Shown: positions 55,850 through 64,000 of the stretch, one piece after another | Layout: every line of letters starts with the position of its first letter | Position numbering within the stretch: the stretch's first letter is position 1 | Assembly: GCF_028682475.1 (NCBI RefSeq) | Contig: NZ_JANHLE010000003.1 | Coordinates: 124,001-188,000 of the forward strand | DNA from: Pseudomonas putida | GTDB lineage: Bacteria > Pseudomonadota > Gammaproteobacteria > Pseudomonadales > Pseudomonadaceae | Direction of reading: 5' to 3' | DNA: 64,000 nucleotides | Translations under genes and position numbers: made by a program | The notes under the pieces: model-generated | What the model was told of the DNA's origin: nothing | Seen by the model: the letters and a program-made list of their open reading frames with translations, nothing else | The model's database searches: none

Positions 55850-57196
55850 ATGCACCGTCCAATGCCCCACCCACTGGCTTTGCTGATCCTGGCTAGCCTG
55901 ACTCAAGCGCCGGCTCAGGCCGCGCTCTTTGAAGTAGACCCCGGCCCTTACCTGCCGGCAACTGGTGGATTCGCCGCTTGGTACCAGGACACCCATGGCC
56001 GGGTGCTTGACCTGTGCTTGTCCAAGGCTGTCAGTTCGCGAGTGGCCGGCGCACCCGGCGCGCCTTCATACATGTGTGTGCTGAACCCGGCGCCAGGGGT
56101 GTTCGACGACACCAAGTCGATCAGCTTTCCTGACAACTACCCCGACGAGACCTTCTGGTTCACCGCCGACGCAGCGATTGTCGACGCAGCACGCGGGATT
56201 GACCTGAGCTACGGCACCGCCATCGAGGCCGCCTTCGCCGCCGAGGATGTCCATGACGGCGACCAGGTCAGCTTTGCCCGGGTGCGGATTCGCGTCGATG
56301 TGCCAACCGCCGGTACTTACATCATCACCCACCCTTACGGCGTGGAAGTCTTCGATGTACCTGCCGGAGGACGCCGGGCGATCAACATGACCCGCGACAT
56401 CGGCATCGGCACACCACAAACCTACACCGGTGCGCTCAAAGGCGATGTCGGCCCGTTCCTGCGTGGCGTCGGCGGCCCATACACTGAAACCAACCCGGAC
56501 ACTCAGGTCAGCGAGCGCTACATCGGCGATCCGAACCTGCAAGAAGCGGTCACCGGCAGCCCGTTCAACACCAACTTCGTGCGTATCGAAGGGCCCAATG
56601 GCCTGGACCTGCGTACCACGCTGTTCTCGGTCTCCGGCAAACTCTCCGAGGTCGTACGGCCAACGCCGGTGATTGCCCAGCGCAGCACCTTCTCTCGTCA
56701 CGACGAAAACGGCAACTTGCGCGCCCAGCAGGATGTCTTCGTGCAGGCGCCCCCGCCACCGGGCACCGCCACCCTGATCAGCCAGACCCCGGCCCTGAAG
56801 CTTACCGAAGCCAATTCCACCGGTGCCTGGTACGGCCAGTCGGCACTCAACCCGTCACTGCCCATCGACCTGCAGGTGACTGCCGACAACCAACTGGCGA
56901 TCCCCAGCAGTACCCCGACCACGCTGAGCCTGCCGCTGACCGACCTGGTGGTGATCCAGCGCGCCGAGTACAGCCTGAACTCCGGCGAACTGACCCTGGT
57001 CGCCTCGAGCAGCGACGAAACCAGCCCGCCGGGGCTCACCGCCACCACCGGCAATGGCGCTGCCATCGGCACCTTGAGTGGCAATGGCGCGGTCAAGACC
57101 CTCATCACCGGACAGACGCCGCTGCCACCGGCCACGGTCACGGTAACCAGCGCCTATGGCGGTAGCGACAGCGAAGAAGTGGTGCTCGTGCCATGA
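55850..57196 (+). CDS. Secreted VDPGPY-domain protein (first of two paralogues)
   Basis: 448 aa. A signal peptide (about 1-24, ending PAQAA) leads to a domain beginning EVDPGPYLPATGGFAAWYQD, with Cys residues in LDLCLSKAVSSR and YMCVLNPAPG, then a long beta-rich stretch (THPYGVEVFDVPAGGRRAIN). The N-terminal 300 residues are clearly related to the next gene product. I know no function for this domain. The C-terminal part is Thr/Ser-rich. ATG at 55850 with AGAGGGAAG; first gene after the sigma-54 promoter, so probably co-regulated with mcoA. Its stop overlaps an in-frame ATG of the next gene, but a better start lies downstream. Confidence 0.82.
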   Translation: MHRPMPHPLALLILASLTQAPAQAALFEVDPGPYLPATGGFAAWYQDTHGRVLDLCLSKAVSSRVAGAPGAPSYMCVLNPAPGVFDDTKSISFPDNYPDETFWFTADAAIVDAARGIDLSYGTAIEAAFAAEDVHDGDQVSFARVRIRVDVPTAGTYIITHPYGVEVFDVPAGGRRAINMTRDIGIGTPQTYTGALKGDVGPFLRGVGGPYTETNPDTQVSERYIGDPNLQEAVTGSPFNTNFVRIEGPNGLDLRTTLFSVSGKLSEVVRPTPVIAQRSTFSRHDENGNLRAQQDVFVQAPPPPGTATLISQTPALKLTEANSTGAWYGQSALNPSLPIDLQVTADNQLAIPSSTPTTLSLPLTDLVVIQRAEYSLNSGELTLVASSSDETSPPGLTATTGNGAAIGTLSGNGAVKTLITGQTPLPPATVTVTSAYGGSDSEEVVLVP

Positions 57197-57231
57197 ACAT
57201 CATTACGCCACGTCCCGTAGCAGGAGGCAGC

Positions 57232-59463
57232 ATGAATAACTGGCCACGCCTGGCGCTCTGCGCAGCCGGGCTTTCCCTCTCGCTGGCTGGCACTGCCTGG
57301 GCCGGCCTCAAAGCGGTCGATCCGGGCCCCTATACCCTGGCCACCGGGCGTTACCCGATGTGGTACCAGGACCACAATGACCTGGCCATGGAGCTGTGCC
57401 AGTCCAGGGCGGCAAGTTCGCGGGTGCCGGTGTCGGTGCCACCCGCCTACATGTGTACCCTGCTGCCTGAGCCAGGCATCTACGACGATGCCCTGCCGCT
57501 GGTGTTCCCGGACAACTGGCCACCGGAGATGTTCTGGTACCTGGCTGAAACCTCGATTCCGGCAGTCGGCAACAGTGGCTATGAGATGGATGTCTATGTC
57601 GCCGGTATCGAAGCGGCGTTTGCCAGCGAGAACCCGGTCGACGGCGATCAGCAAAGCTTCGCGCGGATCCGCATCCGCGTCTCGGTACCCCAGGCCGGCA
57701 CTTACGTGATCACCCACCCCTACGGTGTCGAGACCGTCAACGTCACGACGCCCGGACGGCGGGCGATCAACATCACCCGTGACATCGGTATCGGCGCCCC
57801 GGGCGATTTCAGCGGTGCGCTCAAAGGCGCCCTGGGGCCGTTCCTGCGCGGCGCGGGTGGCCCCTACAAAGAAATCAACCCGGATACCGCCGCCACCGAA
57901 GAATTCATCGGCGACCCGAACATCACCGAGGCGGTCGTCGGCAGCCCGTTCAATACCAACTATGTGGAGATCAAGGGGCCGCCCGGCAGCATCCGTACGG
58001 ATGTCTTCACCGTCTCCGGCAAAGTCCTCGATGCACGCAAACAGACCCCGGCGGAACTTGAGCGTGCCAGCTACCGGCGTACTTCCGCCGGCACCCGGGT
58101 AGAGGTGTTTGCCAAGGCGCCAAAAGACGCCACCCTGTGCTTCCGCGAAACCCTGGCGCTGGTCCCCGGCACTAAGCCGTCGCCTTGCCAGTTCGACCTG
58201 CTGGCGGACAACTACGGCCTGTTCTTCGCCCACCATCTGAGCACTGGCGCGCCACCGCCAGTGATCGTGGTCACCGCCACCGACCCTAACGGGGCAACCC
58301 GCCCCACCGCGCTGTCGCGCAAGCTCAGCGATGTGGTCAAGGTCACCACGGCGCGCTACGACTGGGCCAACAAGCGCCTGCGCATCGAAGCCAGCTCCAG
58401 TGACGAAGTGCAGGTGCCTGACCTGGTCGCCCAGGGCTATGGCCGCCTGTCCAAGTCCGGCACCGTGCAAACCCTGACGGTCAACGGTCTGTCACAGCCT
58501 CCGGCGACTGTTACGATCAAGTCCGCCGCCGGCGGCAGTGATACCGAAGCAGTGGTGATCGTCGGCAATGCGCCGGTCGAGGGCGAGAACAAGGCGCCGG
58601 TGGCGCAAGCCGACCAGGGCAGCACCAGCTTCGGCGTGCCGCTGACCTTGAACCTGCTGAGCAATGACAGCGACCCGGACAACAACGTGCCGCTGAGCAT
58701 CGCCGACCTTACCCAACCCGGCCCGGACCAAGGCTCCGTCGCCCCCAGCGGCAGCGCTGCAGTGCTCTATACCCCGCCGCCAGTGGTCAACGGGCCGATG
58801 ACCGCAACCTTCACCTACCGGGCCCAGGACAACAAAGGCCTGAAGTCGGAAGTGGCCACGGTCACCATCAACGTCGCCCCGAACCGGGCGCCAACGGTCG
58901 TCAACGATAGCGCTGCAACCCTGGGTGTCGCCCTGCCGATCAACGTCCTGCTCAACGACAGCGATCCGGAAGGCAACACACCGCTGGCGGTCGCCAGTGT
59001 GTCGCAAACTATCGATGGCCGCGGCACGGTGAGCACCGACGGCAACCTGGTCACCTACACCCCACCGGCTTCGATCCCGGCGCCGTTCACCACCAGCTTC
59101 ACCTACATCGCCCGCGACAGCCTCGGGGCCCTGTCGACGCCTGCCACGGTAACCGTGCAGGTCTCGCCGAAGCCGGCGGCAGAAACCTTCGCCGTCACCA
59201 CCGCGACCGTCACCGCGCGTTCCAACAACCGCTACAACTGGGACCTCTCCGGCACCTCGTCGGTGACCACCGGCAACACCGTCACCGTGCAGGTCACCAC
59301 CCCGAGCGGGCTGGTCACTCTGGGCAGTACCACGGTACCGCTGACCGGACGCTGGCGGTTGACGGTGAGCAACAGCACCACGGTGATTCCGACCGCAGCA
59401 CCGTCGGCGACCATCCGCACCAGCCAGGGCACTGTCCGTACCGTGCCGGTCAACGTGCAGTAG
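57232..59463 (+). CDS. Secreted VDPGPY-domain protein with cadherin/Ig-like repeats
   Basis: 743 aa. Signal peptide (about 1-23), then the same domain as its neighbour (VDPGPYTLATGRYPMWYQD, ITHPYGVETVNVTTPGRRAI), a middle domain (about 280-455), and two cadherin/Ig-like repeats of the Big_9 type, recognised by LNLLSNDSDPDNN and INVLLNDSDPEGN (acidic calcium-binding-like loops), ending in a Thr/Ser-rich tail. ATG at 57232 is fixed by CAGGAGGCAGC upstream. It may be a matrix or cell-surface protein; direct function unknown. Confidence 0.82.
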   Translation: MNNWPRLALCAAGLSLSLAGTAWAGLKAVDPGPYTLATGRYPMWYQDHNDLAMELCQSRAASSRVPVSVPPAYMCTLLPEPGIYDDALPLVFPDNWPPEMFWYLAETSIPAVGNSGYEMDVYVAGIEAAFASENPVDGDQQSFARIRIRVSVPQAGTYVITHPYGVETVNVTTPGRRAINITRDIGIGAPGDFSGALKGALGPFLRGAGGPYKEINPDTAATEEFIGDPNITEAVVGSPFNTNYVEIKGPPGSIRTDVFTVSGKVLDARKQTPAELERASYRRTSAGTRVEVFAKAPKDATLCFRETLALVPGTKPSPCQFDLLADNYGLFFAHHLSTGAPPPVIVVTATDPNGATRPTALSRKLSDVVKVTTARYDWANKRLRIEASSSDEVQVPDLVAQGYGRLSKSGTVQTLTVNGLSQPPATVTIKSAAGGSDTEAVVIVGNAPVEGENKAPVAQADQGSTSFGVPLTLNLLSNDSDPDNNVPLSIADLTQPGPDQGSVAPSGSAAVLYTPPPVVNGPMTATFTYRAQDNKGLKSEVATVTINVAPNRAPTVVNDSAATLGVALPINVLLNDSDPEGNTPLAVASVSQTIDGRGTVSTDGNLVTYTPPASIPAPFTTSFTYIARDSLGALSTPATVTVQVSPKPAAETFAVTTATVTARSNNRYNWDLSGTSSVTTGNTVTVQVTTPSGLVTLGSTTVPLTGRWRLTVSNSTTVIPTAAPSATIRTSQGTVRTVPVNVQ

Positions 59464-59481
59464 AACGCAGGAGAGATGACC

Positions 59482-59955
59482 ATGGCGCGCCTGACCACCT
59501 TGCTGCTGTGCCTGACCTTGCTCGGTCAGGCCGCCCTGGCCGACGACTTGATGGACAACGCCGACCTCGGCCCTGGCGGCGACCTGGGTGAACCGCTGTC
59601 GCTGCAACCGCTGCCCGCCAGTACCGGGCAGCAGGCGCAGATCGAACAGAACGGTCAAGCCAACCGCGCCGCCATCGGCCAGGACGGTCAGGCCTTGCTG
59701 GGCCGCATCGTGCAGTCGGGTGGCGCACAAGAGGCGTACATCCTGCAGCAAGGCAACGACCTGATGGCCAGCGTCAACCAACAAGGTTATGGCAACAGCG
59801 CCTCTATTGCTCAGAGCGGCAGCAACAACCGCGCGAACATCGAGCAATACGGCAACAGCAATAGCGCCAGCATCAAACAGGACGGCACCGGGCTGCAAAG
59901 CTCGGTGGTCCAGGCCGGCAGCGGCCAGCGTGTGCAAGTCAACCAATACCGTTGA
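59482..59955 (+). CDS. Curlin-repeat protein, CsgB-like minor subunit
   Basis: 157-aa exported protein. Signal peptide (about 1-19), then a spacer and five or six curlin-type repeats of the pattern X-Q-X-G-X-X-N-X-A-X-I (SVNQQGYGNSASIAQSG, NRANIEQYGNSNSASIKQDG), ending QVNQYR. The basic tail recalls the CsgB nucleator. ATG at 59482 fits AGGAG better than the ATG at 59476. Short gaps tie it to its neighbours. No curli secretion genes are near. Confidence 0.85.
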   Translation: MARLTTLLLCLTLLGQAALADDLMDNADLGPGGDLGEPLSLQPLPASTGQQAQIEQNGQANRAAIGQDGQALLGRIVQSGGAQEAYILQQGNDLMASVNQQGYGNSASIAQSGSNNRANIEQYGNSNSASIKQDGTGLQSSVVQAGSGQRVQVNQYR

Positions 59956-59972
59956 AACCTGGAGGCACCACC

Positions 59973-61418
59973 ATGTTCAAGCTCGCTCCCTTAAGCGCCG
60001 CCATAGTTCTGTGCCTCGCTGGCCAGGCGATGGCTGACGAAAGCCAGTCGACCCAGAACCAGTCGGGTACCGAAAACATCGCCGAGGTCAAACAGACCGC
60101 CGCCCCGCTCAGTGTCACCACCCAGGACCAGGTTGGCCTGGGTAACAACCACGCCGCCAAGCAGGAAGGTGGCAACAGCAGCATCCAGCAGAGCACGGTC
60201 GGTGACTACAACGCCGGGTATGCCGAGCAACTGTTCGAGTTCGGCAGCCAGATCAAGCAGCAATCGTCCGGGTCGATGAACAACACCCATGCCAGCCAGT
60301 CCCTGGGTACCGAAAACCAGGCCGAGCAAACCCAGGAAGGCAGCGGCAACTTCTCGTTCGTCTACCAGGACAGCCAGACTGGCAGCACCGGCACCACGGT
60401 GCAGTACGGTTCCGATAACCGTGCCTTCGTCGAACAATTGAATACCGGTGCTGCCAACAACGCCTTGAGCATCCAGTCGGGTATCGACAACTACAGCGCC
60501 GCCGAACACATCAACCATACTGACGGCCAGATCGGCATCTATCAGACCGGTCAAAGCAACTGGGCCTATGGCGACCAGCGCGAGGGTCAGGGTGGTACCG
60601 TCACTATTACCCAGAACGGCACCGGCAACTCCACCGAAGTCTGGCAGGACACCCAGGCCGGCAGCCACGCAACGGTAACCCAATATGGCATGACCAACGA
60701 AGGCGTAATTGACCAGAGCTTTGGTGAAAACAACATTGCCAGCATCTTCCAGAGCGGCAATCTCAACGCCATCTACGCCGACCAGTACGAGTCGACAGAC
60801 TCGCTGTCGACCCTGGCCCAGTCCGGTAACGGCAACGTCAGCTTCACCTACCAGACCGGCGACAACCATGTGCTGGAAGTCAGCTCCAACGGCTCGGGCA
60901 ACAAGGTGCTGGCCAGCAACTGGAAAGGCGACAAGACCGGTGGCCAGTTCGGCACCAGCCAGACTGCGGTGATCAACCAGAACGGCAGCGGCAACAGCGC
61001 CAACCTGACCCAGAAGGACGTGGCGCAACTGGCACGGCTGGACCAGTACGGCACCGGCAACACCGCCGAGCTGACTCAGGTCGACACCAATAACGAGCTG
61101 TACTTTGAACAGAACGGCACTGACAACCTGCTGATCGCCGATCAACGCGGCACCACCAACTACGCCACAGGCTCCAGCGCTGGCGAGAGCAACGTTGTCA
61201 AGCTGGACCAGTCCGGCACTGGCAACCAGAGTTCCACCTGGCAGCTCTACGGTGACCACAACAGCGCCACCATCAAACAAACCGAAGGCGTCAACGTCGC
61301 CTACGTGACTCAAGGTGGCTCCTACAACCAGGCAACGGTTGACCAGAGCGGCGCGAGCATGAACGCGACTGTCCAGCAGTATGGCTACGGCAACCAGGCC
61401 ACGGTACTGCAGCAGTGA
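59973..61418 (+). CDS. Long curlin-repeat amyloid protein
   Basis: 481 aa. Signal peptide (about 1-22), then roughly 18-20 curlin-like repeats built on Q-x-G-x-x-N and ending LQQ: ITQNGTGNSTEVWQD, INQNGSGNSANLTQKD, LDQYGTGNTAELTQ, VQQYGYGNQATVLQQ. At three times the length of E. coli CsgA it is an unusually long amyloid-forming candidate. ATG at 59973 with GGAGGCACC. It overlaps no neighbour and is the last gene before a strong terminator. Several repeats have lost Q or G, as in a structural array under drift. Confidence 0.85.
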   Translation: MFKLAPLSAAIVLCLAGQAMADESQSTQNQSGTENIAEVKQTAAPLSVTTQDQVGLGNNHAAKQEGGNSSIQQSTVGDYNAGYAEQLFEFGSQIKQQSSGSMNNTHASQSLGTENQAEQTQEGSGNFSFVYQDSQTGSTGTTVQYGSDNRAFVEQLNTGAANNALSIQSGIDNYSAAEHINHTDGQIGIYQTGQSNWAYGDQREGQGGTVTITQNGTGNSTEVWQDTQAGSHATVTQYGMTNEGVIDQSFGENNIASIFQSGNLNAIYADQYESTDSLSTLAQSGNGNVSFTYQTGDNHVLEVSSNGSGNKVLASNWKGDKTGGQFGTSQTAVINQNGSGNSANLTQKDVAQLARLDQYGTGNTAELTQVDTNNELYFEQNGTDNLLIADQRGTTNYATGSSAGESNVVKLDQSGTGNQSSTWQLYGDHNSATIKQTEGVNVAYVTQGGSYNQATVDQSGASMNATVQQYGYGNQATVLQQ

Positions 61419-61455
61419 CCCCCCTGTAGGAACTCAGCCCTTCTCTCCCCGATTT

Positions 61456-61496
61456 GACCGTGGCTACCGATGGGGGTGGCTGCGGTCCTTTTTTTT
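61456..61496 (+). terminator. Rho-independent terminator of the curlin operon
   Basis: GACCGTGGCTACC pairs with GGTGGCTGCGGTC (10 of 13 identities plus G-U), followed by eight T. Confidence 0.85.
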
Positions 61497-61594
61497 AGCG
61501 CTTAGCCGGCCTCCCTGCCCCGCTGAAACCCGCACCGCAGAGCATTACCACCCTGTTCGTTAATATTTTATTTTTCTCCCGAAGGGTTTACATG

Positions 61595-61617
61595 CGAATG
61601 GTAACTCTTATCATTCT
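61595..61617 (+). promoter_or_regulatory. Fur box of the TonB receptor gene
   Basis: GAATGGTAACTCTTATCATT resembles the Fur consensus (GATAATGATAATCATTATC), about 70 bp before the start of the receptor gene. It implies repression when iron is plentiful. Confidence 0.6.
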
Positions 61618-61683
61618 CAGCCTTTCGAGCCACCGGGCCTTTCCGTCCTGGGGGTTCACCCTTTGTTTCAGGAGAAATCTGAC

Positions 61684-63930
61684 ATGGTGTCGCGCTTCAA
61701 CCTCAGCCCCTTGAATATTGCCTTGCTGGCAACACTGGGCTCCTCGACCCTCACCGCCGCTCCCCTGCAGTTGCCAGCCGACGAAGTGCAGATCCAGCCT
61801 ACCGACCTGCCGGTCGCGGGCAGCCGCCAGGCCATAGAACTCGAAGACACCAAAGTGTTGGGAACCGCCGAAGAGGAGCTCAAACAAGCCCCCGGTGTGT
61901 CGATCATCACCGCTGAAGACATCAAGAAGCGCCCGCCGGTCAATGACCTCTCCGACATCATCCGCCGCGAACCCGGGGTCAACCTCACCGGCAACAGCAG
62001 CAGCGGTGCGCGCGGCAACAACCGCCAGATCGACCTGCGCGGCATGGGCCCGGAAAACACCTTGATCCTGATCGATGGCAAGCCGTCCACCTCGCGCAAT
62101 GCCGTGCGTTATGGCTGGAGCGGCGACCGCGACACCCGTGGCGAAACCAACTGGGTACCCGCTGAAGAAGTCGAACGCATCGAAATCCTCCGCGGCCCGG
62201 CCGCCGCCCGCTATGGTTCCGGCGCCATGGGTGGGGTGGTGAACATCATCACCAAACGCCCGACCGAGGACCTGCGCGGTTCCATGACCCTGTACACCAT
62301 GCTCCCCGAGGACGATGCCGAGGGCACTGGCAAGCGGATCAACTTCAGCCTCAGCGGGCCGCTGACCGACAGCCTGATCTTTCGCGTATACGGCAACCTG
62401 AACAAGACCGACGCCGATGACATGAAAATCAACGCGGCGCACCAGGCCTACGGAGAATCCTTGATGGCCGGTCGTGAAGGTGTGCGCAACAAGGACATCA
62501 ACGGCCTGCTGAGCTGGAAGATCGATGCGGCCAACACTGTCGACCTGGAGTCAAGCTACAGTCGCCAGGGCAACATTTTCGCCGGTGACACCATGCTCAA
62601 CGCCGGTGGCGAGTTCGTCGAAAGCCAGGTCGGCAAGGAAACCAACGTCATGCAACGCTCCAGTTTCGCCGCGACCCATCGCGGCGACTACGACTGGGGC
62701 ACCTCGACCGCGTCGCTGTCCTACGACCTGACCCGTAACGGCCGGCTCAATGAAGGCCTGGCCGGCTGGGGCGAAGGTGCACCTTCAGGCAGTGCCGGGC
62801 GCTTTGAATCGCGCCTGCGCAACACCCGCGCCAGCGGTGAGGTCAACCTGCCGCTGAGCTTCGGCCTTGAGCAAGTGCTGACCCTGGGCGGTGAGTACCT
62901 CTACGAGTCGCTCAACGACCCAGGCTCGCTGCGCCCGCAAAGCTATGACCCGGGCGCCGAACTGCCAGGTTTCGACCGTTCCCAGACCAAATCCACGGCG
63001 CGCAGCTTCGCCCTGTATGCCGAAGACAACATCGAAGTCGGCGCCAACACCATCGTCACCCCCGGCCTGCGCTACGATCATCACGAGGACTTCGGCAGCA
63101 ACTGGAGCCCGAGCCTCAACGCCTCGCACCAGATCACCGAAGCCCTGAGCGTCAAGGGCGGCATCGCCCGCGCCTACAAGACTCCGAACCTGTACCAGGC
63201 CAACCCCAACTATCTGCTCTACAGCCGTGGCGCTGGCTGCAACTCCAGCGAGGTCAACGAAGGTGGTTGCTACTTGCTGGGCAACGCCAACCTCGACCCG
63301 GAAACCAGCGTCAACAAAGAGCTGGGCCTGGCGTACGACAAAGGCACCTGGCGCACCAGCGCCACCTACTTCCGCAACGACTACAAGAACAAGATCGAGG
63401 CCGGTAACCAGACCCTGTTCCGCCTGCCCAACGGCCGGCGCATCCTGCGCTGGGAGAATACCGGCAAGGCGGTAGTGCAAGGGGTGGAAGGCAACCTGTT
63501 CGTCGCGCTCACACCACGCCTGGACTGGAACACCAACTTCACCTACATGATCGAGTCAGAAGACAAGAAAACCGGCGAGCCGCTGAGCATCATCCCCGAG
63601 TACACAGTCAACTCGACCCTGGACTGGAATGCCACCGACAAACTCTCGTTCCAGCTCAACGGTACCTACTATGGCAAGCAGGAAGCACCCAGTTACAACG
63701 CCCGGGCCAATGAAACGCTGGACCCCAAGGTGCAAAAGGATGTCGATCCTTATGGGCTGGTCGGCATCAGCAGTGGCTATGAATTCAACAAGCACCTGAG
63801 TGTGCGTGTCGGGGTCAACAACCTGTTCGACAAGCGTCTGTACCGTGAAGGCAATTCTGACGAAGCCGGCGCATTGACCTACAACGAAGCTGGACGCGCC
63901 TACTACGCCTCCTTCACCACTTCGTTCTAA
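61684..63930 (+). CDS. pfeA: TonB-dependent catecholate siderophore receptor (FepA/PfeA-like)
   Basis: 748-aa outer-membrane receptor. Signal peptide (about 1-26), plug domain (about 50-200, IDLRGMGPENTLILIDGKP, GSGAMGGVVNIITKRP) and a 22-strand barrel ending in Phe. The loop with GCNSSEVNEGGCYLLGNANL, containing a disulfide pair, is specific for ferric-enterobactin receptors FepA/PfeA. ATG at 61684 with CAGGAG. A Fur box precedes it. No sensor/regulator pair for it is in the window; the nearby amyloid and Mn genes may be unrelated. Confidence 0.9.
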   Translation: MVSRFNLSPLNIALLATLGSSTLTAAPLQLPADEVQIQPTDLPVAGSRQAIELEDTKVLGTAEEELKQAPGVSIITAEDIKKRPPVNDLSDIIRREPGVNLTGNSSSGARGNNRQIDLRGMGPENTLILIDGKPSTSRNAVRYGWSGDRDTRGETNWVPAEEVERIEILRGPAAARYGSGAMGGVVNIITKRPTEDLRGSMTLYTMLPEDDAEGTGKRINFSLSGPLTDSLIFRVYGNLNKTDADDMKINAAHQAYGESLMAGREGVRNKDINGLLSWKIDAANTVDLESSYSRQGNIFAGDTMLNAGGEFVESQVGKETNVMQRSSFAATHRGDYDWGTSTASLSYDLTRNGRLNEGLAGWGEGAPSGSAGRFESRLRNTRASGEVNLPLSFGLEQVLTLGGEYLYESLNDPGSLRPQSYDPGAELPGFDRSQTKSTARSFALYAEDNIEVGANTIVTPGLRYDHHEDFGSNWSPSLNASHQITEALSVKGGIARAYKTPNLYQANPNYLLYSRGAGCNSSEVNEGGCYLLGNANLDPETSVNKELGLAYDKGTWRTSATYFRNDYKNKIEAGNQTLFRLPNGRRILRWENTGKAVVQGVEGNLFVALTPRLDWNTNFTYMIESEDKKTGEPLSIIPEYTVNSTLDWNATDKLSFQLNGTYYGKQEAPSYNARANETLDPKVQKDVDPYGLVGISSGYEFNKHLSVRVGVNNLFDKRLYREGNSDEAGALTYNEAGRAYYASFTTSF

Positions 63931-63939
63931 AAACCTACA

Positions 63940-63966
63940 GGGGCCGCACGACACTGTGTCGGCCCC
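63940..63966 (+). terminator. Hairpin after the TonB receptor gene
   Basis: GGGGCCG pairs with CGGCCCC nine bases after the stop codon, with a GAC / GTC inner stem. There is no T-run, so termination may be weak. Confidence 0.5.
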
Positions 63967-64000
63967 GACCGGGTCCTGCCGGATAAAAACTCACCACCTG

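Noticed and set aside
59973..61418. Repeat array that could be taken for CRISPR or a DNA repeat
   Set aside because: Periodicity is at protein level (Q-x-G-x-x-N), spacing varies, and there are no identical direct repeats with unique spacers.
1..64000. tRNA, rRNA, prophage or conjugative element
   Set aside because: No tRNA-like cloverleaf, rRNA segment, integrase or conjugation genes were recognised on either strand.

Overview
The window is chromosomal DNA of a fluorescent Pseudomonas of the P. putida / P. fluorescens type. The evidence is high-GC coding with NNC/NNG codon choice, Pseudomonas-type REP elements built on GTGGGAGCGGGCTTGCC, and gene families typical of the genus: DUF3077-like small proteins, an orphan Rhs protein and a DUF6543/LRR effector-like protein. 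No rRNA, tRNA, CRISPR array or intact transposon was seen.

Layout. (1) 1-2.5 kb: L-serine dehydratase and a divergent LysR regulator. (2) 2.5-3.97 kb: an AT-rich accessory gap with one orphan gene and a decayed IS66-family element that abuts the next cluster. (3) 3.97-30.9 kb: a large exopolysaccharide cluster of the Wzx/Wzy type. It holds an initiating sugar-phosphate transferase, WecB/TagA, four GT2/GT4 enzymes, a DUF535-GT4 fusion, two acyltransferases, a Tat-tagged mini-protein with a GMC oxidoreductase, flippase, polymerase, glycoside hydrolase, GalE, a stand-alone tyrosine-kinase-like ATPase, a GNVR chain-length protein, an outer-membrane barrel and a Wza-like exporter. Upstream lie a tiny protein with a PEP-CTERM-like sorting tail, a GT61 enzyme and a FemAB/GNAT-like protein. 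Gene content resembles, from memory, the pea cluster of P. putida. (4) 31-41 kb: a polymorphic-toxin-like region with a 1713-aa Rhs protein, two small DUF proteins and a DUF6543/LRR protein without a NEL domain. (5) 41-47 kb: CHASE-GGDEF-EAL protein, NADP-type glyceraldehyde-3-phosphate dehydrogenase, and a VOC protein behind a near-perfect LexA-type box. (6) 47-55.6 kb: a locus matching the manganese-oxidation genes of P. putida GB-1, with sensor kinase, multicopper oxidase McoA, an SCO/cytochrome c fusion, a second sensor kinase and a sigma-54 response regulator. (7) 55.8-61.4 kb: a divergent four-gene operon of two related secreted proteins and two curlin-repeat (amyloid) proteins. (8) 61.6-63.9 kb: a FepA/PfeA-type TonB receptor behind a Fur box.

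The most interesting point is that two sigma-54 (-24/-12) promoters can be read by eye, one in front of mcoA and one in front of the secreted-protein/curlin operon. Both lie beside the gene for a sigma-54 activator. This suggests a single regulon in which Mn(II) oxidase and an extracellular amyloid scaffold are made together, a link I am not aware of having been described. A second candidate system is the exopolysaccharide cluster, which carries exosortase-style components and a sorting-tail substrate but no exosortase in the window.

Start sites were reassigned from ribosome-binding sites where the longest frame was implausible. All functional calls are by family recognition from the sequence alone; no database search was run.
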